Shown here piece by piece: positions 26,552 to 37,300 of a stretch of 50,284 nucleotides of DNA. The stretch spans positions 81,108 through 131,391 of the forward strand of contig NZHC01000122.1 in NCBI GenBank assembly GCA_002689655.1, given 5' to 3'. The first letter of the stretch is position 1, and each line of letters starts with the position of its first letter. The notes below the pieces were generated by a model. That model was not told the DNA's origin. It ran no database searches and saw only the letters and a list, made by a program, of their open reading frames with translations. Origin of the DNA: Rhodopirellula sp. GTDB lineage: Bacteria; Planctomycetota; Planctomycetia; Pirellulales; Pirellulaceae. The translations under genes and the position numbers were made by a program.

Positions 26552-28597
26552 TTAGCTTTTTGCAGCTTCAGCCACGGCTTCCGCAGTGATGTTGAAGTGT
26601 TTGTAGACTTCGCCATAGGGGCCACTGGCACCATAGCCATGCATGCCGACAAACCTACCTTCGAGTCCCAACCAGCGGTCCCATGACATTCGCAAGCCAG
26701 CCTCAACCGCCACACGGTTGGTGACCTCGTTGGGCAGCACCTGCTGCTGATACTCGGTGGATTGATCAGCAAAGAGATCGAGGCATGGCATGCTTACAAC
26801 ACGGATTTTCATGCCATCGGCAGACAATGCCTTGGCTGCCTCGACGCACAAACCCAGTTCGCTACCGCTGCCCATCAGGATCGCCTCAGGAGTGCCTTCG
26901 CAGTCCGACAGGATGTAGCCGCCTTTGCTGGACAGGCTTGCAGGGGCGTACACGTCTCGGTCGAGCGTCGCCATATTTTGCCTTGATAGTACAAAGGCAC
27001 TTGGGTGAGTTGTCATTGCCATAGCCGTTCGATAGCACTCAGCTACTTCGTTCGCGTCACCTGGACGGAATACATATAGCCCAGGAATCGCCCTGCAGGC
27101 CGAAAGGTGTTCGACGGGTTGGTGAGTCGGGCCATCTTCACCCACTCCGATGGAATCATGCGTGAGAATGTAGGTCACCGGTTGGTGCATGATGCTTGCC
27201 AGTCGCATACCGGCCCGCATGTAGTCAGTGAAGACGAAGAATGTTGCTGCGTAGGATCTCAGGCCTGACAGTGACATGCCGTTCACGATGCCCGCCATCG
27301 CGTGCTCGCGAATGCCGAAGTGGAGGTTGCGTCCTCCGTAGTGTCCTGGCAGGAAATCGCCGGCGCCCTCGAACGTCAAATTTGACTTGTTGCTGGGTGC
27401 CAAGTCGGCCGATCCACCAATCATGAACGGGATATTTGCTGCAATGGCATTAAGCACTTTGCCGCTACTGTTTCGCGTCGCGTCGCCTTTCTCGCTGGCT
27501 TCAAACGAAGGAATGTCCGTGTCCCAGCCCTCTGGCAGGTCGCCATCGAACAACGCCTGTAGCTCTTTCGCCGCGTCTGGATTCGCGGTCTGGTAGGCCG
27601 CCCAGATCTCGGCCCAAGCGGCGTAACTCTCTGCCCCCCGCTGACCCACGTTGGCGTCGAAGTGCTCTCGTACCCCATCAGGCACGTAGAACTTTTCGTC
27701 AGCTGGAAACCCATAATTCTCTTTTGCCAGAGCGATTTCGTCCCAACCTAGCGGGGCACCGTGGGCACCGTGAGTATCCTGCTTATTGGGTGCTCCATAC
27801 CCGATGATACTTTTTACGATGATCAGGGTTGGCTTATCGCTGCATGCCTTGAAGTTTTCGATTCCCGCTTGTAGTGCGGCGAGATCATTCGCGTCGTCTA
27901 CTTTGACAACGTTCCAGCCGAGGCCTTCGAAGCGTTCGCCCACGTTTTCACTGAAGGCCAGATCGGTGTCGCCCTCAATGGTGATGTGGTTATCGTCGTA
28001 TAGCCAACAAAGGTTATCGAGTTTCAGGTGTCCCGCCAAAGAGGCGGCTTCACAAGCGACCCCTTCCATCAAATCGCCGTCGCTGCAGACTGCGTAAACG
28101 TCATAGTCAAACAGCTGGTGTTCGTCGGTGTTGTAGTTATCGGCCAGCCATTTCTGTGCCATCGACATCCCGACAGCGTTGCTGACACCGGCTCCCAACG
28201 GGCCAGTGGTGGTTTCGATTCCGGCGGCTTCCCCAAATTCGGGGTGGCCTGCACAAGGGCTGCCGATTTGTCGGAAAGTCTCAATGTCCTGAAGCTTGAT
28301 GGACAGTTCGTTCGTGGTTTGTCCCGTTTCGTCGGTCGCCTTGACCCCACTCAGGTGCAGCACACTATAGAGCAGCATCGATGCATGCCCGCAAGAAAGA
28401 ATGAAACGATCTCTTCCGGGCCAGTTTGGCTGAGCAGGATCATATTTCATCGCGTGGTTGAAAAGCTGATAGGCAACCGGGGCCAAGGCCATGGGCGTTC
28501 CCGGATGCCCGCTGTTGGCAGTCTGGACCGCATCCATGCTGAGGGTGCGGATGGTGTCGACTGCTAGTTTTTCAATGTCGGTCGATGCTACGCTCAT
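26552..28597 (-). CDS. tkt: Transketolase
   Basis: A 681-residue thiamine-diphosphate enzyme of the pentose phosphate and Calvin-type pathways, transferring two-carbon ketol units between sugar phosphates. Family features: ANSGHPGTPMALAPVAYQLF near the N-terminus, DRFILSCGHASMLLYS, GPLGAGVSNAVGMSMAQKW, the ThDP/metal-binding CSDGDLMEGVACEAASLAGH, FGIREHAMAGIVNGM, THDSIGVGEDGPTHQPVEHL and FRPGDANEV. Length is normal. The ATG at 28597 starts MSVASTDIEKLA; a longer frame to 28723 adds 42 residues that are not transketolase-like. Transcribed leftwards, 182 bases downstream of surE. Confidence 0.98.
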   Translation of the reverse strand: MSVASTDIEKLAVDTIRTLSMDAVQTANSGHPGTPMALAPVAYQLFNHAMKYDPAQPNWPGRDRFILSCGHASMLLYSVLHLSGVKATDETGQTTNELSIKLQDIETFRQIGSPCAGHPEFGEAAGIETTTGPLGAGVSNAVGMSMAQKWLADNYNTDEHQLFDYDVYAVCSDGDLMEGVACEAASLAGHLKLDNLCWLYDDNHITIEGDTDLAFSENVGERFEGLGWNVVKVDDANDLAALQAGIENFKACSDKPTLIIVKSIIGYGAPNKQDTHGAHGAPLGWDEIALAKENYGFPADEKFYVPDGVREHFDANVGQRGAESYAAWAEIWAAYQTANPDAAKELQALFDGDLPEGWDTDIPSFEASEKGDATRNSSGKVLNAIAANIPFMIGGSADLAPSNKSNLTFEGAGDFLPGHYGGRNLHFGIREHAMAGIVNGMSLSGLRSYAATFFVFTDYMRAGMRLASIMHQPVTYILTHDSIGVGEDGPTHQPVEHLSACRAIPGLYVFRPGDANEVAECYRTAMAMTTHPSAFVLSRQNMATLDRDVYAPASLSSKGGYILSDCEGTPEAILMGSGSELGLCVEAAKALSADGMKIRVVSMPCLDLFADQSTEYQQQVLPNEVTNRVAVEAGLRMSWDRWLGLEGRFVGMHGYGASGPYGEVYKHFNITAEAVAEAAKS

Positions 28598-28779
28598 CAG
28601 CGTGTTCACTCGCGTGGTGAGAGGCAGTAATTGGTTTGATTTGACGCGGTAAGCGTAATGTGAATGGACAATTATCGGAAGGGGCAAGAAGGCGTGTGCT
28701 TCTCCGCTGCCAGAGGGACCCAACCCGCAACAGCATCATGGTCGTCGTAACCCCTTTGTAGAGCCGGTAGCCGCCTTTG

Positions 28780-29541
28780 TTACCCCTTGAGGTCCCAGCT
28801 AGGCATTTTTTCGAGAGTTTTTTGCTCGATAAGATCAAATTTCAAGGGTGTGAGAGTGACATTGCCACGGCGCAGTTCCGTGACATCTGCCTGCTCTGCT
28901 GGTGGCTTAGTGGGTTCTGACCAAAGTGCCCAGTAGTAATCTCGCCCCGCAGGATCCACCCGTTTTTCGTAACTGTGCCCGTATTGCGCAAGGCCCATTG
29001 GAACGATTCGCAACTCTTTGGGGGCCTCGGTCGCGGCCGTCGGTATGTTCAGGTTGAAAAGGCCGCCTTGTGCATCGGGCTGTTTGGCAATGCCACTAAT
29101 GATATTCTTGGCAATGACGGCAGCTGCCTGAAAATCTGAGTCTGCCGAATACTCCAAAGATACGGCAATGCTTGTAACACCGAAGAACGCCCCCTCAATG
29201 GCAGCCGCGACAGTGCCGCTGTAAAGTACGTTTATTCCGGCATTCAAGCCGTTATTGATGCCACTAACCACCAAGTCGACAGGGTTATCTTTGAGCAATT
29301 CGCCAATCGAAAGTTTGACGCAATCAGCGGGTGAGCCGTCGACTGCCCACGCCCAGTGGCGACCATCGCGGTGGATGGACTTGCAGGTCAAAGGTTTCAG
29401 GAAAGTTATCGAGTGTCCAACCCCGCTCTGCTCCGTGGCAGGAGCAACCACAATGACCTCGCCCAGATGACGCAGTTGTTGTTCCAATGCCGCCAAGCCA
29501 GGGGCGAATACACCGTCGTCGTTTGTTAATAGGATTCGCAT
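28780..29541 (-). CDS. surE: 5'/3'-nucleotidase SurE
   Basis: A 253-residue phosphatase acting on nucleoside monophosphates. The N-terminus MRILLTNDDGVFAPG holds the metal-binding Asn-Asp-Asp; VVAPATEQSGVGHSITF, the GSPADCVKL segment, and the signature VSGINNGLNAG followed by VLYSGTVAAAIEGAFFG complete the active site. The C-terminal region includes DVTELRRGNVTLTPL, typical of SurE. The ATG at 29541 matches the family start exactly; an open frame to 29673 adds 44 unrelated residues. It lies alone upstream of tkt on the same strand. Confidence 0.96.
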   Translation of the reverse strand: MRILLTNDDGVFAPGLAALEQQLRHLGEVIVVAPATEQSGVGHSITFLKPLTCKSIHRDGRHWAWAVDGSPADCVKLSIGELLKDNPVDLVVSGINNGLNAGINVLYSGTVAAAIEGAFFGVTSIAVSLEYSADSDFQAAAVIAKNIISGIAKQPDAQGGLFNLNIPTAATEAPKELRIVPMGLAQYGHSYEKRVDPAGRDYYWALWSEPTKPPAEQADVTELRRGNVTLTPLKFDLIEQKTLEKMPSWDLKG

Positions 29542-30445
29542 TTCGTGTCTCTTTGTTTCGTGAAAGCAGTAGGTGTTGCCGGTTTTATGGGCTTTGTTGC
29601 ACGGCAAGACGTGGACGCCGTGCAGTTCCACAAGGGGGGGCTCGGTTTCAGGTAACCGCACGAGTCCGATCAAGCGATGCCTTGCAGGACGAACGGTTAG
29701 GGGATTGTGGCAGGTTGGGAACTTGTGGCGAGTGCTTGGTTGACTGATTTTGTGGCAAGTTTATTCGTTCTACTGCTAGTTTACCGTCGATTTTACCGTT
29801 GATTGGTTTTCCAGCAGTGTCTTGACTCGGGGTGGCTCAGGCTGTGGGCCTGCCTCAATCTGCCAAGCTGCGTCGCGATATATCCGACCACGTATCGGGC
29901 CGTTGTTCTCGCTTGTTTCGAGTTCGTTGTGGGGAGGCATCGGGCTTGCAATACGTTCTTCTCGACACTTCACGGTGGGGCACCATCGGGGTTAATGCTG
30001 GAGCAGGGCAAGCTTTTGAAACACAAGAGCAAGAAAATCATGAATTTGAAAGACCGGAGCGTTTGGCGTTTGGAACGCAGTGAACTGAAACACCATGAAC
30101 CTAAATGCCATGAAGGGCTTGGGCATCAAAGGATTGGGTGGCGGGGAGACGCTGATGCGGCGTTGGTGGTTGCCAAGCTCTGCTGGCTGATTTGGTCTGT
30201 GCAAACGGGAGTACGATTACCTCCTGAACTTGCTGTTCATGAGCCTTTGTTCTGAACTCCCATGCTCAGTCACGTTGCTCGATTGCCAGTGTTTCAGTCT
30301 TCCCGAGGTGACTGCAACGAAGTGTTGGTAAATCGGCCCCTTGGGAAATGCACCTTCATTTTCTACACTTCTGGATCGATTCCCGCGACACCACTGGCAT
30401 CAGCGGTGCTTGGCACGTGCAATCTAATACACAGCGGAGAGCGTC
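29542..30445. other. 904-base intergenic region, no supported gene
   Basis: A divergent region between surE (leftwards) and guaA (rightwards). A rightward frame at 29803-30255 (150 codons) and several leftward ones are present but show no domain, signal peptide, ribosome site or consistent composition. No tRNA, riboswitch or repeat was recognised; a purine-type riboswitch upstream of guaA was looked for and not seen. Confidence 0.5.
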
Positions 30446-30448
30446 TTG
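30436..30448 (+). promoter_or_regulatory. Ribosome site and TTG start of guaA
   Basis: ggagag (30436-30441) ends 4 bases before a TTG at 30446. No ATG lies in frame near the beginning of the conserved protein; the next TTG in frame is at 30470. This makes guaA a gene with a TTG start. Confidence 0.55.
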
Positions 30449-32011
30449 GTAGATAGTCCAGCTCAGCATTTGACTGAACAGAGAATTGTTGTGCTCGATT
30501 TTGGATCGCAGTACGCGCAACTAATCGCGAGACGTGTTCGCGAGCAGAATGTGTATTGCCAGATTCTTCGGCACGACATCTCTGCGGAGCGTTTAGCGGA
30601 ACTTGCACCCAAGGGGATCATCCTGTCGGGTGGACCCGCCAGCGTTTATGAAGAAAATGCCCCGCGATGCGATCCGGGCCTTTTTCGGTTGGGGATTCCA
30701 GTGCTGGGCATTTGTTACGGGATGCAACTGACTTGCGATGCGCTGGGGGGGAATGTTGATAATGCTCCCTCTCGCGAATATGGGCCTGCGACCTGCCAGA
30801 TTGAAAAACCAGCAGAATTGTTTGCAGGTTTGCCTGATGAGATCGATGTGTGGATGAGCCATGGTGACCAGATTTCATCGGTAAGTGCCGAGTTTGAGGT
30901 TTTGGCCAAGACCAGCACCTGCCCCTACGCGGCGATTCAGCACCGCGAACTGCCCGTGTTCGGAATGCAGTTTCATCCCGAGGTGACGCATACTCCTGAG
31001 GGAGGCAAGCTGCTCGAGAATTTTGTGATTGGAGTTTGTGGTTGTGAGCAAACGTGGCGGCTGGGCGATTTTGCAGCAGCGAGCATCAAGCGGATTCGCG
31101 AACAGGTCGGTGAGCGTCGGGTTATCTGCGGTCTCAGTGGAGGTGTCGACTCCAGTGTGGTTGCTGCCTTGCTTTATGAGGCGATCGGTCCACAACTTTC
31201 CTGCATTCTTGTTGATAACGGTTTGCTGCGAAAGAACGAGCAAGCGATTGTGATTCGAGAGTTCAGCGATCACTTCAAAACAGATTTGCACGTGGTGGAA
31301 GGTGAAGAAAGGTTCATGTCCACACTGGCGGGAATCAGCGAGCCTCAGGAAAAACGCCGCCGCATTGGTCACGCCTTCATCGAATGTTTCAAGCAGGAAG
31401 CTGAGTCGATTGAAGATGCCGCGTTCCTTGCACAAGGAACACTCTATCCTGATGTGATCGAAAGCGGTGCTGATCCGGATGGGCCAGCCGCGACCATCAA
31501 ATTGCATCACAACGTGGGTGGGCTTCCAGAAGAACTGGGTTTCGAGTTGATTGAGCCTTTGCGTGATTTGTTCAAGGATGAGGTGCGAAGGCTTGGGCTG
31601 GAGTTGGGTTTGCCAGAGTCTCTCGTATGGCGTCATCCGTTCCCCGGTCCCGGTTTAGCTGTGCGATGCTTGGGTGAGATCACGCATGAGAAACTTGAGG
31701 TGCTTCGTGAGGCTGATGCGATTGTTGTGGAAGAAATCGAGAAAGCCGGTCTTTATCGAGAAACCAGCCAATCGTTTGCGGTGCTGCTGCCGGTACAAAG
31801 CGTTGGTGTGATGGGAGACGCCCGCACCTACGAGAACGCCGTTGCCATACGAAGTGTTGACACCAACGACTTCATGACTGCTGACTGGAGTCGTCTACCG
31901 TATGATTTGTTGGCACGCATGAGCTCCCGAATCATCAACGAGGTGAAGGGTGTGAACCGCGTGTGTTACGACATTAGCAGCAAGCCACCGGCGACGATCG
32001 AATGGGAATGA
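30446..32011 (+). CDS. guaA: GMP synthase (glutamine-hydrolysing)
   Basis: A 521-residue two-domain enzyme that converts XMP to GMP with ATP and glutamine. The N-terminal glutaminase class I domain (about 12-200) has the triad Cys90 in GICYGMQ, and His177 and Glu179 in FHPEV. The ATP pyrophosphatase domain has the P-loop SGGVDSS (231-237), and the C-terminal dimerisation domain has [17 protein letters not shown] and ends [16 protein letters not shown], the classic GuaA C-terminus. Length is normal. The start is TTG (see the ribosome-site entry). An ABC-F gene follows 88 bases downstream on the same strand. Confidence 0.98.
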   Translation: MVDSPAQHLTEQRIVVLDFGSQYAQLIARRVREQNVYCQILRHDISAERLAELAPKGIILSGGPASVYEENAPRCDPGLFRLGIPVLGICYGMQLTCDALGGNVDNAPSREYGPATCQIEKPAELFAGLPDEIDVWMSHGDQISSVSAEFEVLAKTSTCPYAAIQHRELPVFGMQFHPEVTHTPEGGKLLENFVIGVCGCEQTWRLGDFAAASIKRIREQVGERRVICGLSGGVDSSVVAALLYEAIGPQLSCILVDNGLLRKNEQAIVIREFSDHFKTDLHVVEGEERFMSTLAGISEPQEKRRRIGHAFIECFKQEAESIEDAAFLAQGTLYPDVIESGADPDGPAATIKLHHNVGGLPEELGFELIEPLRDLFKDEVRRLGLELGLPESLVWRHPFPGPGLAVRCLGEITHEKLEVLREADAIVVEEIEKAGLYRETSQSFAVLLPVQSVGVMGDARTYENAVAIRSVDTNDFMTADWSRLPYDLLARMSSRIINEVKGVNRVCYDISSKPPATIEWE

Positions 32012-32099
32012 TAATGCTCGCTTGACCGCCTTTTTTTCCTTTCGAACTTGATGTTCCCAGCTGATTCCGAAGCCCTATTAAGAAGTTGATTGTCGATTC

Positions 32100-33785
32100 A
32101 TGTCCCGTCAGTACATCTATCAAGTTGAAAACCTCACCAAGAAGCATGGCCAAAAGGTGGTTCTTGATGACATTTGGTTGGCTTTCTATCCCGGTGCAAA
32201 AATTGGTGTCCTCGGACCCAATGGTGCTGGTAAGTCCACATTGCTTCGGATCATGGCAGGCCAGGACACTGAATTTGATGGTGTCGCGCGATTGGGCAAT
32301 GGTTTCACGGTTGGTTACCTGGAACAGGAACCACCGTTGGACGAAACGAAAACTGTGTTCGAAAATGTTCAGTTGGCGGTCGCAGAACGACAGGCGATTC
32401 TTGACCGGTATAACGAAATCAGCATGTTGCTTGCTGACGTGAAGGACGATGACGAGATGCAAAAGCTTTGCGATGAAATGGCAAAGCTTCAGGATACGAT
32501 CGATGCACATAATTTGTGGGAGCTTGATCGTCAGGTTGAGATGTCCATGGCGGTCATGAATCTGCCGCCGGGCGATGCCAATGTGACGACGCTGTCCGGT
32601 GGAGAGCGTCGACGAGTTGCACTATGTCAATTGATGATCCGCCAGCCTGATCTATTGCTACTTGACGAGCCTACCAACCATCTCGATGCGGAAAGTGTGT
32701 CATGGTTAGAGCAGCATCTTGCGAATTATCCCGGGACCGTGGTGGCTGTGACCCATGACCGATACTTCCTCGATAATGTTGCGCAGTGGATTCTTGAAAT
32801 CGATCGTGGGCAAGGAATTCCATTCGAAGGGAACTATACGGCTTGGTTGGAAGCCCGCGAAAAACGAATGAAGATCGAACAGCGACAGCAACAGGCGCGG
32901 CAACGCACGCTGTCACGCGAGTTGGAGTGGATTCGTATGAGTCCTAAAGCGCGGCAAGCCAAAAGCAAGGCAAGGATTCGATCTTACGAAGAAATGTCTT
33001 CGCAGGCATTTGAGGATCGACCTGATGATCTAGAAATTCAGATTCCTTCCGGGAAGCATCTGGGTGAACTCGTCATCCAGGCAACTGATGTCCACAAAGC
33101 GTTTGGCGACAAGGTGCTGATGAACGATATGAGCTTCCGGCTTCCCGCCGGGGGCATCGTTGGCGTGATCGGTCCCAATGGCGCAGGAAAGACCACCTTG
33201 TTTCGCATGCTGACCGGGCAGGATCAGCCGGATAAAGGGCAGTTTCGAGTCGGTGATACAGTTGACTTAGGCTATGTCGATCAGAGCCGCGATTCGCTCG
33301 CGCCTGATAAGACTGTGTTCGAAGAGATCAGCGGTGGTACTGAAACCATTGTCATGGGTGGGCGTAATGTGGCTTCAAGAGCTTATGTCGCCAGATTTAA
33401 TTTCAAAGGTTCAGACCAGGAAAAGAAAGTCGGCACGCTGTCGGGGGGCGAGCGGAACCGAGTGCATTTGGCCAAGTTGCTGCGACAGGGATGCAATGTT
33501 TTGCTGCTCGACGAACCCACCAATGACCTTGATGTTGATACCTTGCGAGCATTGGAAGAAGCGATTGCGAATTTTGCCGGGTGCGTTGTGGTCACCAGTC
33601 ATGACCGCTGGTTCCTTGATCGACTTGCAACGCATATTCTGGCGTTTGAGGGCGATGGGAAACTCACTTGGTGTGAAGGGAATTTTGACACTTACGAACG
33701 CAACCTCCGAGAACGCATGGGAGACGATCCCGATGATGACACCGCCACGAGGCGGGCTAAATATAAAAGTATCCATGCCGGTTGA
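32100..33785 (+). CDS. ettA: ABC-F translation factor (EttA type)
   Basis: A 561-residue soluble protein with two ABC ATPase domains and no membrane segment. Walker A motifs GPNGAGKST (39-47) and GPNGAGKTT (about 354-362), ABC signatures [11 protein letters not shown] and [13 protein letters not shown], and Walker B segments [12 protein letters not shown] and [12 protein letters not shown] are all present. The linker ([32 protein letters not shown]) between the domains is the P-site tRNA-interaction motif of the family and is of EttA type. The end ERRM-like text of EttA is replaced by [17 protein letters not shown]. EttA senses energy status and regulates the first step of elongation at the ribosomal E site; this role is inferred from the family. 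ATG at 32100. Confidence 0.94.
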   Translation: MSRQYIYQVENLTKKHGQKVVLDDIWLAFYPGAKIGVLGPNGAGKSTLLRIMAGQDTEFDGVARLGNGFTVGYLEQEPPLDETKTVFENVQLAVAERQAILDRYNEISMLLADVKDDDEMQKLCDEMAKLQDTIDAHNLWELDRQVEMSMAVMNLPPGDANVTTLSGGERRRVALCQLMIRQPDLLLLDEPTNHLDAESVSWLEQHLANYPGTVVAVTHDRYFLDNVAQWILEIDRGQGIPFEGNYTAWLEAREKRMKIEQRQQQARQRTLSRELEWIRMSPKARQAKSKARIRSYEEMSSQAFEDRPDDLEIQIPSGKHLGELVIQATDVHKAFGDKVLMNDMSFRLPAGGIVGVIGPNGAGKTTLFRMLTGQDQPDKGQFRVGDTVDLGYVDQSRDSLAPDKTVFEEISGGTETIVMGGRNVASRAYVARFNFKGSDQEKKVGTLSGGERNRVHLAKLLRQGCNVLLLDEPTNDLDVDTLRALEEAIANFAGCVVVTSHDRWFLDRLATHILAFEGDGKLTWCEGNFDTYERNLRERMGDDPDDDTATRRAKYKSIHAG

Positions 33786-33957
33786 TTGACGTTAGCCGCA
33801 CACAGTCCCATGTGGGGTCACCAACAAGAGGGCGTTGAATATATGCTGTTTTGCATCATTCGCCTGATTTGCTGATCCTGACCGTTGGCCCGATTGCCGG
33901 GTGACACGGGACAGTTTTATCGCACATTTGAATTTTACTCCCACGGATTAGAGAACC

Positions 33958-34269
33958 ATGACGATTCTTCGTATCGGAACTAACGAAAAGTACTCAGATG
34001 GATGGGCTGCTGCCTTTGGTGGCGGCAAAAAGAAAAAGACAGCTAAGAAAGCTACCAAGAAGACAGTGAAAAAAGCTGCCAAGAAGACCGCCAAAAAGGT
34101 GACGAAGAAGAAAAAGACCGCTAAGAAGGCGGTTGCCAAGAAAAAAACAGCTGTCAAGAAATCTGTTAGCAAGAAAACTGCAAAGAAGAAAACGACAAAG
34201 AAGAAGGCGGCCAAAAAGAGTTCGCCCGCAAAGAAAAAGGCGACTGCGAAGAGAAGCAAGAAAAAGTAG
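33958..34269 (+). CDS. Lysine-rich histone-H1-like basic protein
   Basis: A 103-residue protein with a non-repetitive N-terminus (MTILRIGTNEKYSDGWAAAFG) followed by about 80 residues made mostly of Lys, Ala and Thr in AKK/TKK-type repeats, as in eukaryotic H1 tails and bacterial histone-like HctB/AlgP proteins. It probably binds DNA or RNA without specific sequence, helping condense the nucleoid, as suggested for planctomycetes. No membrane segment or signal is present. The complementary strand reads as a Phe/Leu-rich 'membrane' frame, which is a mirror artefact of Lys codons. It stands 63 bases before the large unknown gene on the same strand. Confidence 0.88.
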   Translation: MTILRIGTNEKYSDGWAAAFGGGKKKKTAKKATKKTVKKAAKKTAKKVTKKKKTAKKAVAKKKTAVKKSVSKKTAKKKTTKKKAAKKSSPAKKKATAKRSKKK

Positions 34270-34332
34270 CCGACGTGACCTTGCTTGTGAGTTGCTGCTG
34301 AATTCGCTTCCTACCTCCATGCGTGCTCCTTG

Positions 34333-37300
34333 ATGTCAAATACTCCGCCACCCGAAAATTTAAGCGAAACGCTACATCGCTTGGCGGGGTATATGAATTT
34401 CTCATCAGGAGTCAGTGATCCTTCGATCATGGCTGCCTGGAACACCGTTTTCGATATTGCCAGTGCGGGGGATCCTTTGACTGGGCCGCCCGCGTGGTTA
34501 GTCGTCAAAGACTGGATCAGCGAAACGCTGGAAACCCTTCAGGCAAACGAGTCTGCTTTTCAGGACTGTCAGCAGGCGTCGCGACTTGCTTCATTGCTGT
34601 GGAGTGAGTTGTTGCCCGCCTATCTTGATTTTCATCGGGATCTTTTGTTTCATCAGGTTCCGGAGTTGCTTTTCAATGGGTTCTTCATGGCCCGTGCAGC
34701 TGACGCTCTGCTGTCGGTTGGTTTGACGGGCGATGATGATCAGGTCGTGCGAGCGGCGATTGATCGTTTGGATGATTTTGTTGGTTATCGCCCAGTGGCG
34801 ATGTTGGAGAATCGAACCTGTCAGCCTTACCGACACGAGTTCGTTTGCCCCGTGCCTTTGTACGTCAAGGATGCGGGCGTCTCTGCAGGCCCCTACCGGG
34901 AGATTATCGAGCTCGCAATCGAAAAGTTGAGAACGACGGCGGAAGATGTGCTGCGGTCGGCATCTTTCGATCTGGAACGGGTCGAGGAAATCGCAATCGA
35001 TCCAAGAGCGTATGATTTTGATCATCCAGTTAACCGGCGGCCAAACTATCATTTTGGAGGCTGGGACGAGCGTTCGATTTCTGAGGATGGGTTTTACAAT
35101 CGCTTTGTTCTCCGACAGGTCACTCTCGAGTCTTTATTGGGGCGCGCCGTTGGCAAGACTGGCGTCGAGAGGCAGGAAAAAGTTGCCGAAGCAGCGTGTG
35201 TGCTGGCGGGAACCATGTTGATGGCTTCCGGGATTACCGGATGGGGACCAGGAGCCTACACAAGTGATATCACTTTGGGTGGGCTGATGAGGCCGATTGC
35301 CGCCTATCGTGATGCGTATTACGAAGATTGCATGAAGCGAATCGATGGTGAGCATGCTGAGCGACTTTACGGCGAGCAGAAATTGCGTCGGCAGCCTTTC
35401 GGAGCTGCTCGACAGCATCTCAACGCAGCTTTGGCAGAGAGGCGAGCCGCGCAACTGCAGCATGTGCAACTAGCTCGTCTTTATGCTCGTATGGGCTACC
35501 CTGATGCAGCCAAGCGACAGACCGATACGGTCTCGGCAGCATCGGCACGGATGATGTGTCGAATTGACTGTTTGATGACCTTGGGGCTTCGCGCGATTCG
35601 TGCGGGGGATCTTGACGCCGCTGTCAAAGTTCCCGCTGTTGCATTTGATTTGATGAAGAGGGCGATCGAGTGCGGGGCGTTGATCGATCCCTGGGATATT
35701 CTTGCCTGTGGTGGGAATTTCAGTCTCTATGCTGGTCCTGAAAGTGGTGTTCACGATTCGCGTGTTGACGACATGCTGTATCTCGTCGAGCAAGTCTTTG
35801 GTTACACCGCGCGGGTTTGGAGCGAGGCAGCTGCACGGAATGATCAGGCTGCTTATGACGAAATGGAGTTGCGTTATCGGGAGATGGCGGAGTGGTGGCG
35901 GCTCTATGCGGCACATACTGTCGAGTCCATCGAGGCAGCCGACCCGCTGGAATCCTATGAATCAGCAAAGTTGGTTGCGAGAGCGCTCAGGCTCTGGCAT
36001 GAAGGTGGTGCTGAAGCTGGGAATGTTGCCTTCTGGGCACCGCATGCAGATCTGTTCGATTCGCCAAGGGCATACGCGCTTGTGATCTCGGCACTGTTGG
36101 AACGGCAGGATTTTGTTCCCGCGATGGCATTGTTGGTGCACTGGTTGGGCAATGCGGAGCGGGTAGGCCTTCGGTTGGGAGGTAACTCGCTACCGAGGCT
36201 TTCTGAGCGGTGGCTGCTGCATTTGCGCAGGTCTGCTATCGGTGACCTTGCAGAATACGGTGAACCTTCACTCGAGCAGATTGCTGATAGGGACACGGCA
36301 GAGGTGTGGCCGTTGGTCCGGAAAATGTTCGACTACTTTGAGGCGAATGCAGAAGAGTTTTGGTCGGCGCCAAGTTTTGTGCTGGGAGAGAAAAAAGAAA
36401 AACCACGTGACTGGGATCGGGAGCTTACCGCTGCAGATTCCGAGGAAGGCGAAGATGGTGAAGGGCTATACGATGCCGCGTATGAAGGCGTTACGTATCG
36501 AGATACAACCGACGATGGAAACGAGGGCGCGGTTTTTGGGTTTGCCGAAGAGACAGGGCATGACGCACTGGAGGCAGAGTCAAAACGCCTGATTGAACAC
36601 CTCAATTTCATGCAGTCGCTGGCGCGGATGTGGGCCGTTGCTGCAGACATCGCAGGCGCTGATCGAGATGAAAAAGATCTGGCTGATCGTATCGAGTCGC
36701 TGCAAGCCTGGGCTAAGCGTGCGAGAGAAAATCGGATTGGGTTACTGGAGCTTTTAGACTCTGTTCGGGAGTTTCCGATTGCACCCGCTGGTACTGATAA
36801 AGAGTCGATGCGAAGTTATGATCGCCGCAGAGTACTGCGAGATTCGTTGATGGAACGAATTATCGGGACAGCGGTAGAAATGTCTGATTCGCGCCGCTTG
36901 ATTAGCGGCGTCCTGCTCGCTCTGTCCGATGGGAAGGCTGACCTCATCGCCGAAGATGAGATGGTGGAAGATGACGCACAGGCTGTGCGTATGTTTGGGG
37001 CCTTGATCGCCAGTGATCAAAAACAGGTGCGTGAATTGTTTCCCCCGTTTCTGGATGCACTTCGCGATAAGAATCTGCTTTACATTCCCCTGTCGCGAGG
37101 CGGTGACCCCGTCAAAATTTATGTGGCAAGGTTGCGACAGCGGGTGCTGAGGCATCTGATGCACTGGTTACCCCGACGCGGTCTGCTTGTCGAAACATGC
37201 AGGTTGATTGAAACAGCACGCGAGATGGAAACCAGTAACCCAATCGGTGCTGGGGCGGTTACCGAGTTCGATGGGTTGTTTCGAGCAGGCTTTCGATCGC

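Noticed and set aside
29803-30255. 150-codon rightward frame upstream of guaA
   Set aside because: No domain, signal or codon pattern; a leftward frame over the same bases is equally long-winded and equally featureless.
30240-30445. Purine (guanine) riboswitch in front of guaA
   Set aside because: The conserved three-way junction and loop sequences were not found, and the ribosome site looks free.
33948-34259. A leftward hydrophobic frame (Phe/Leu-rich 'membrane protein')
   Set aside because: It is the mirror of Lys codons in the Lys-rich protein gene; it has no independent support.
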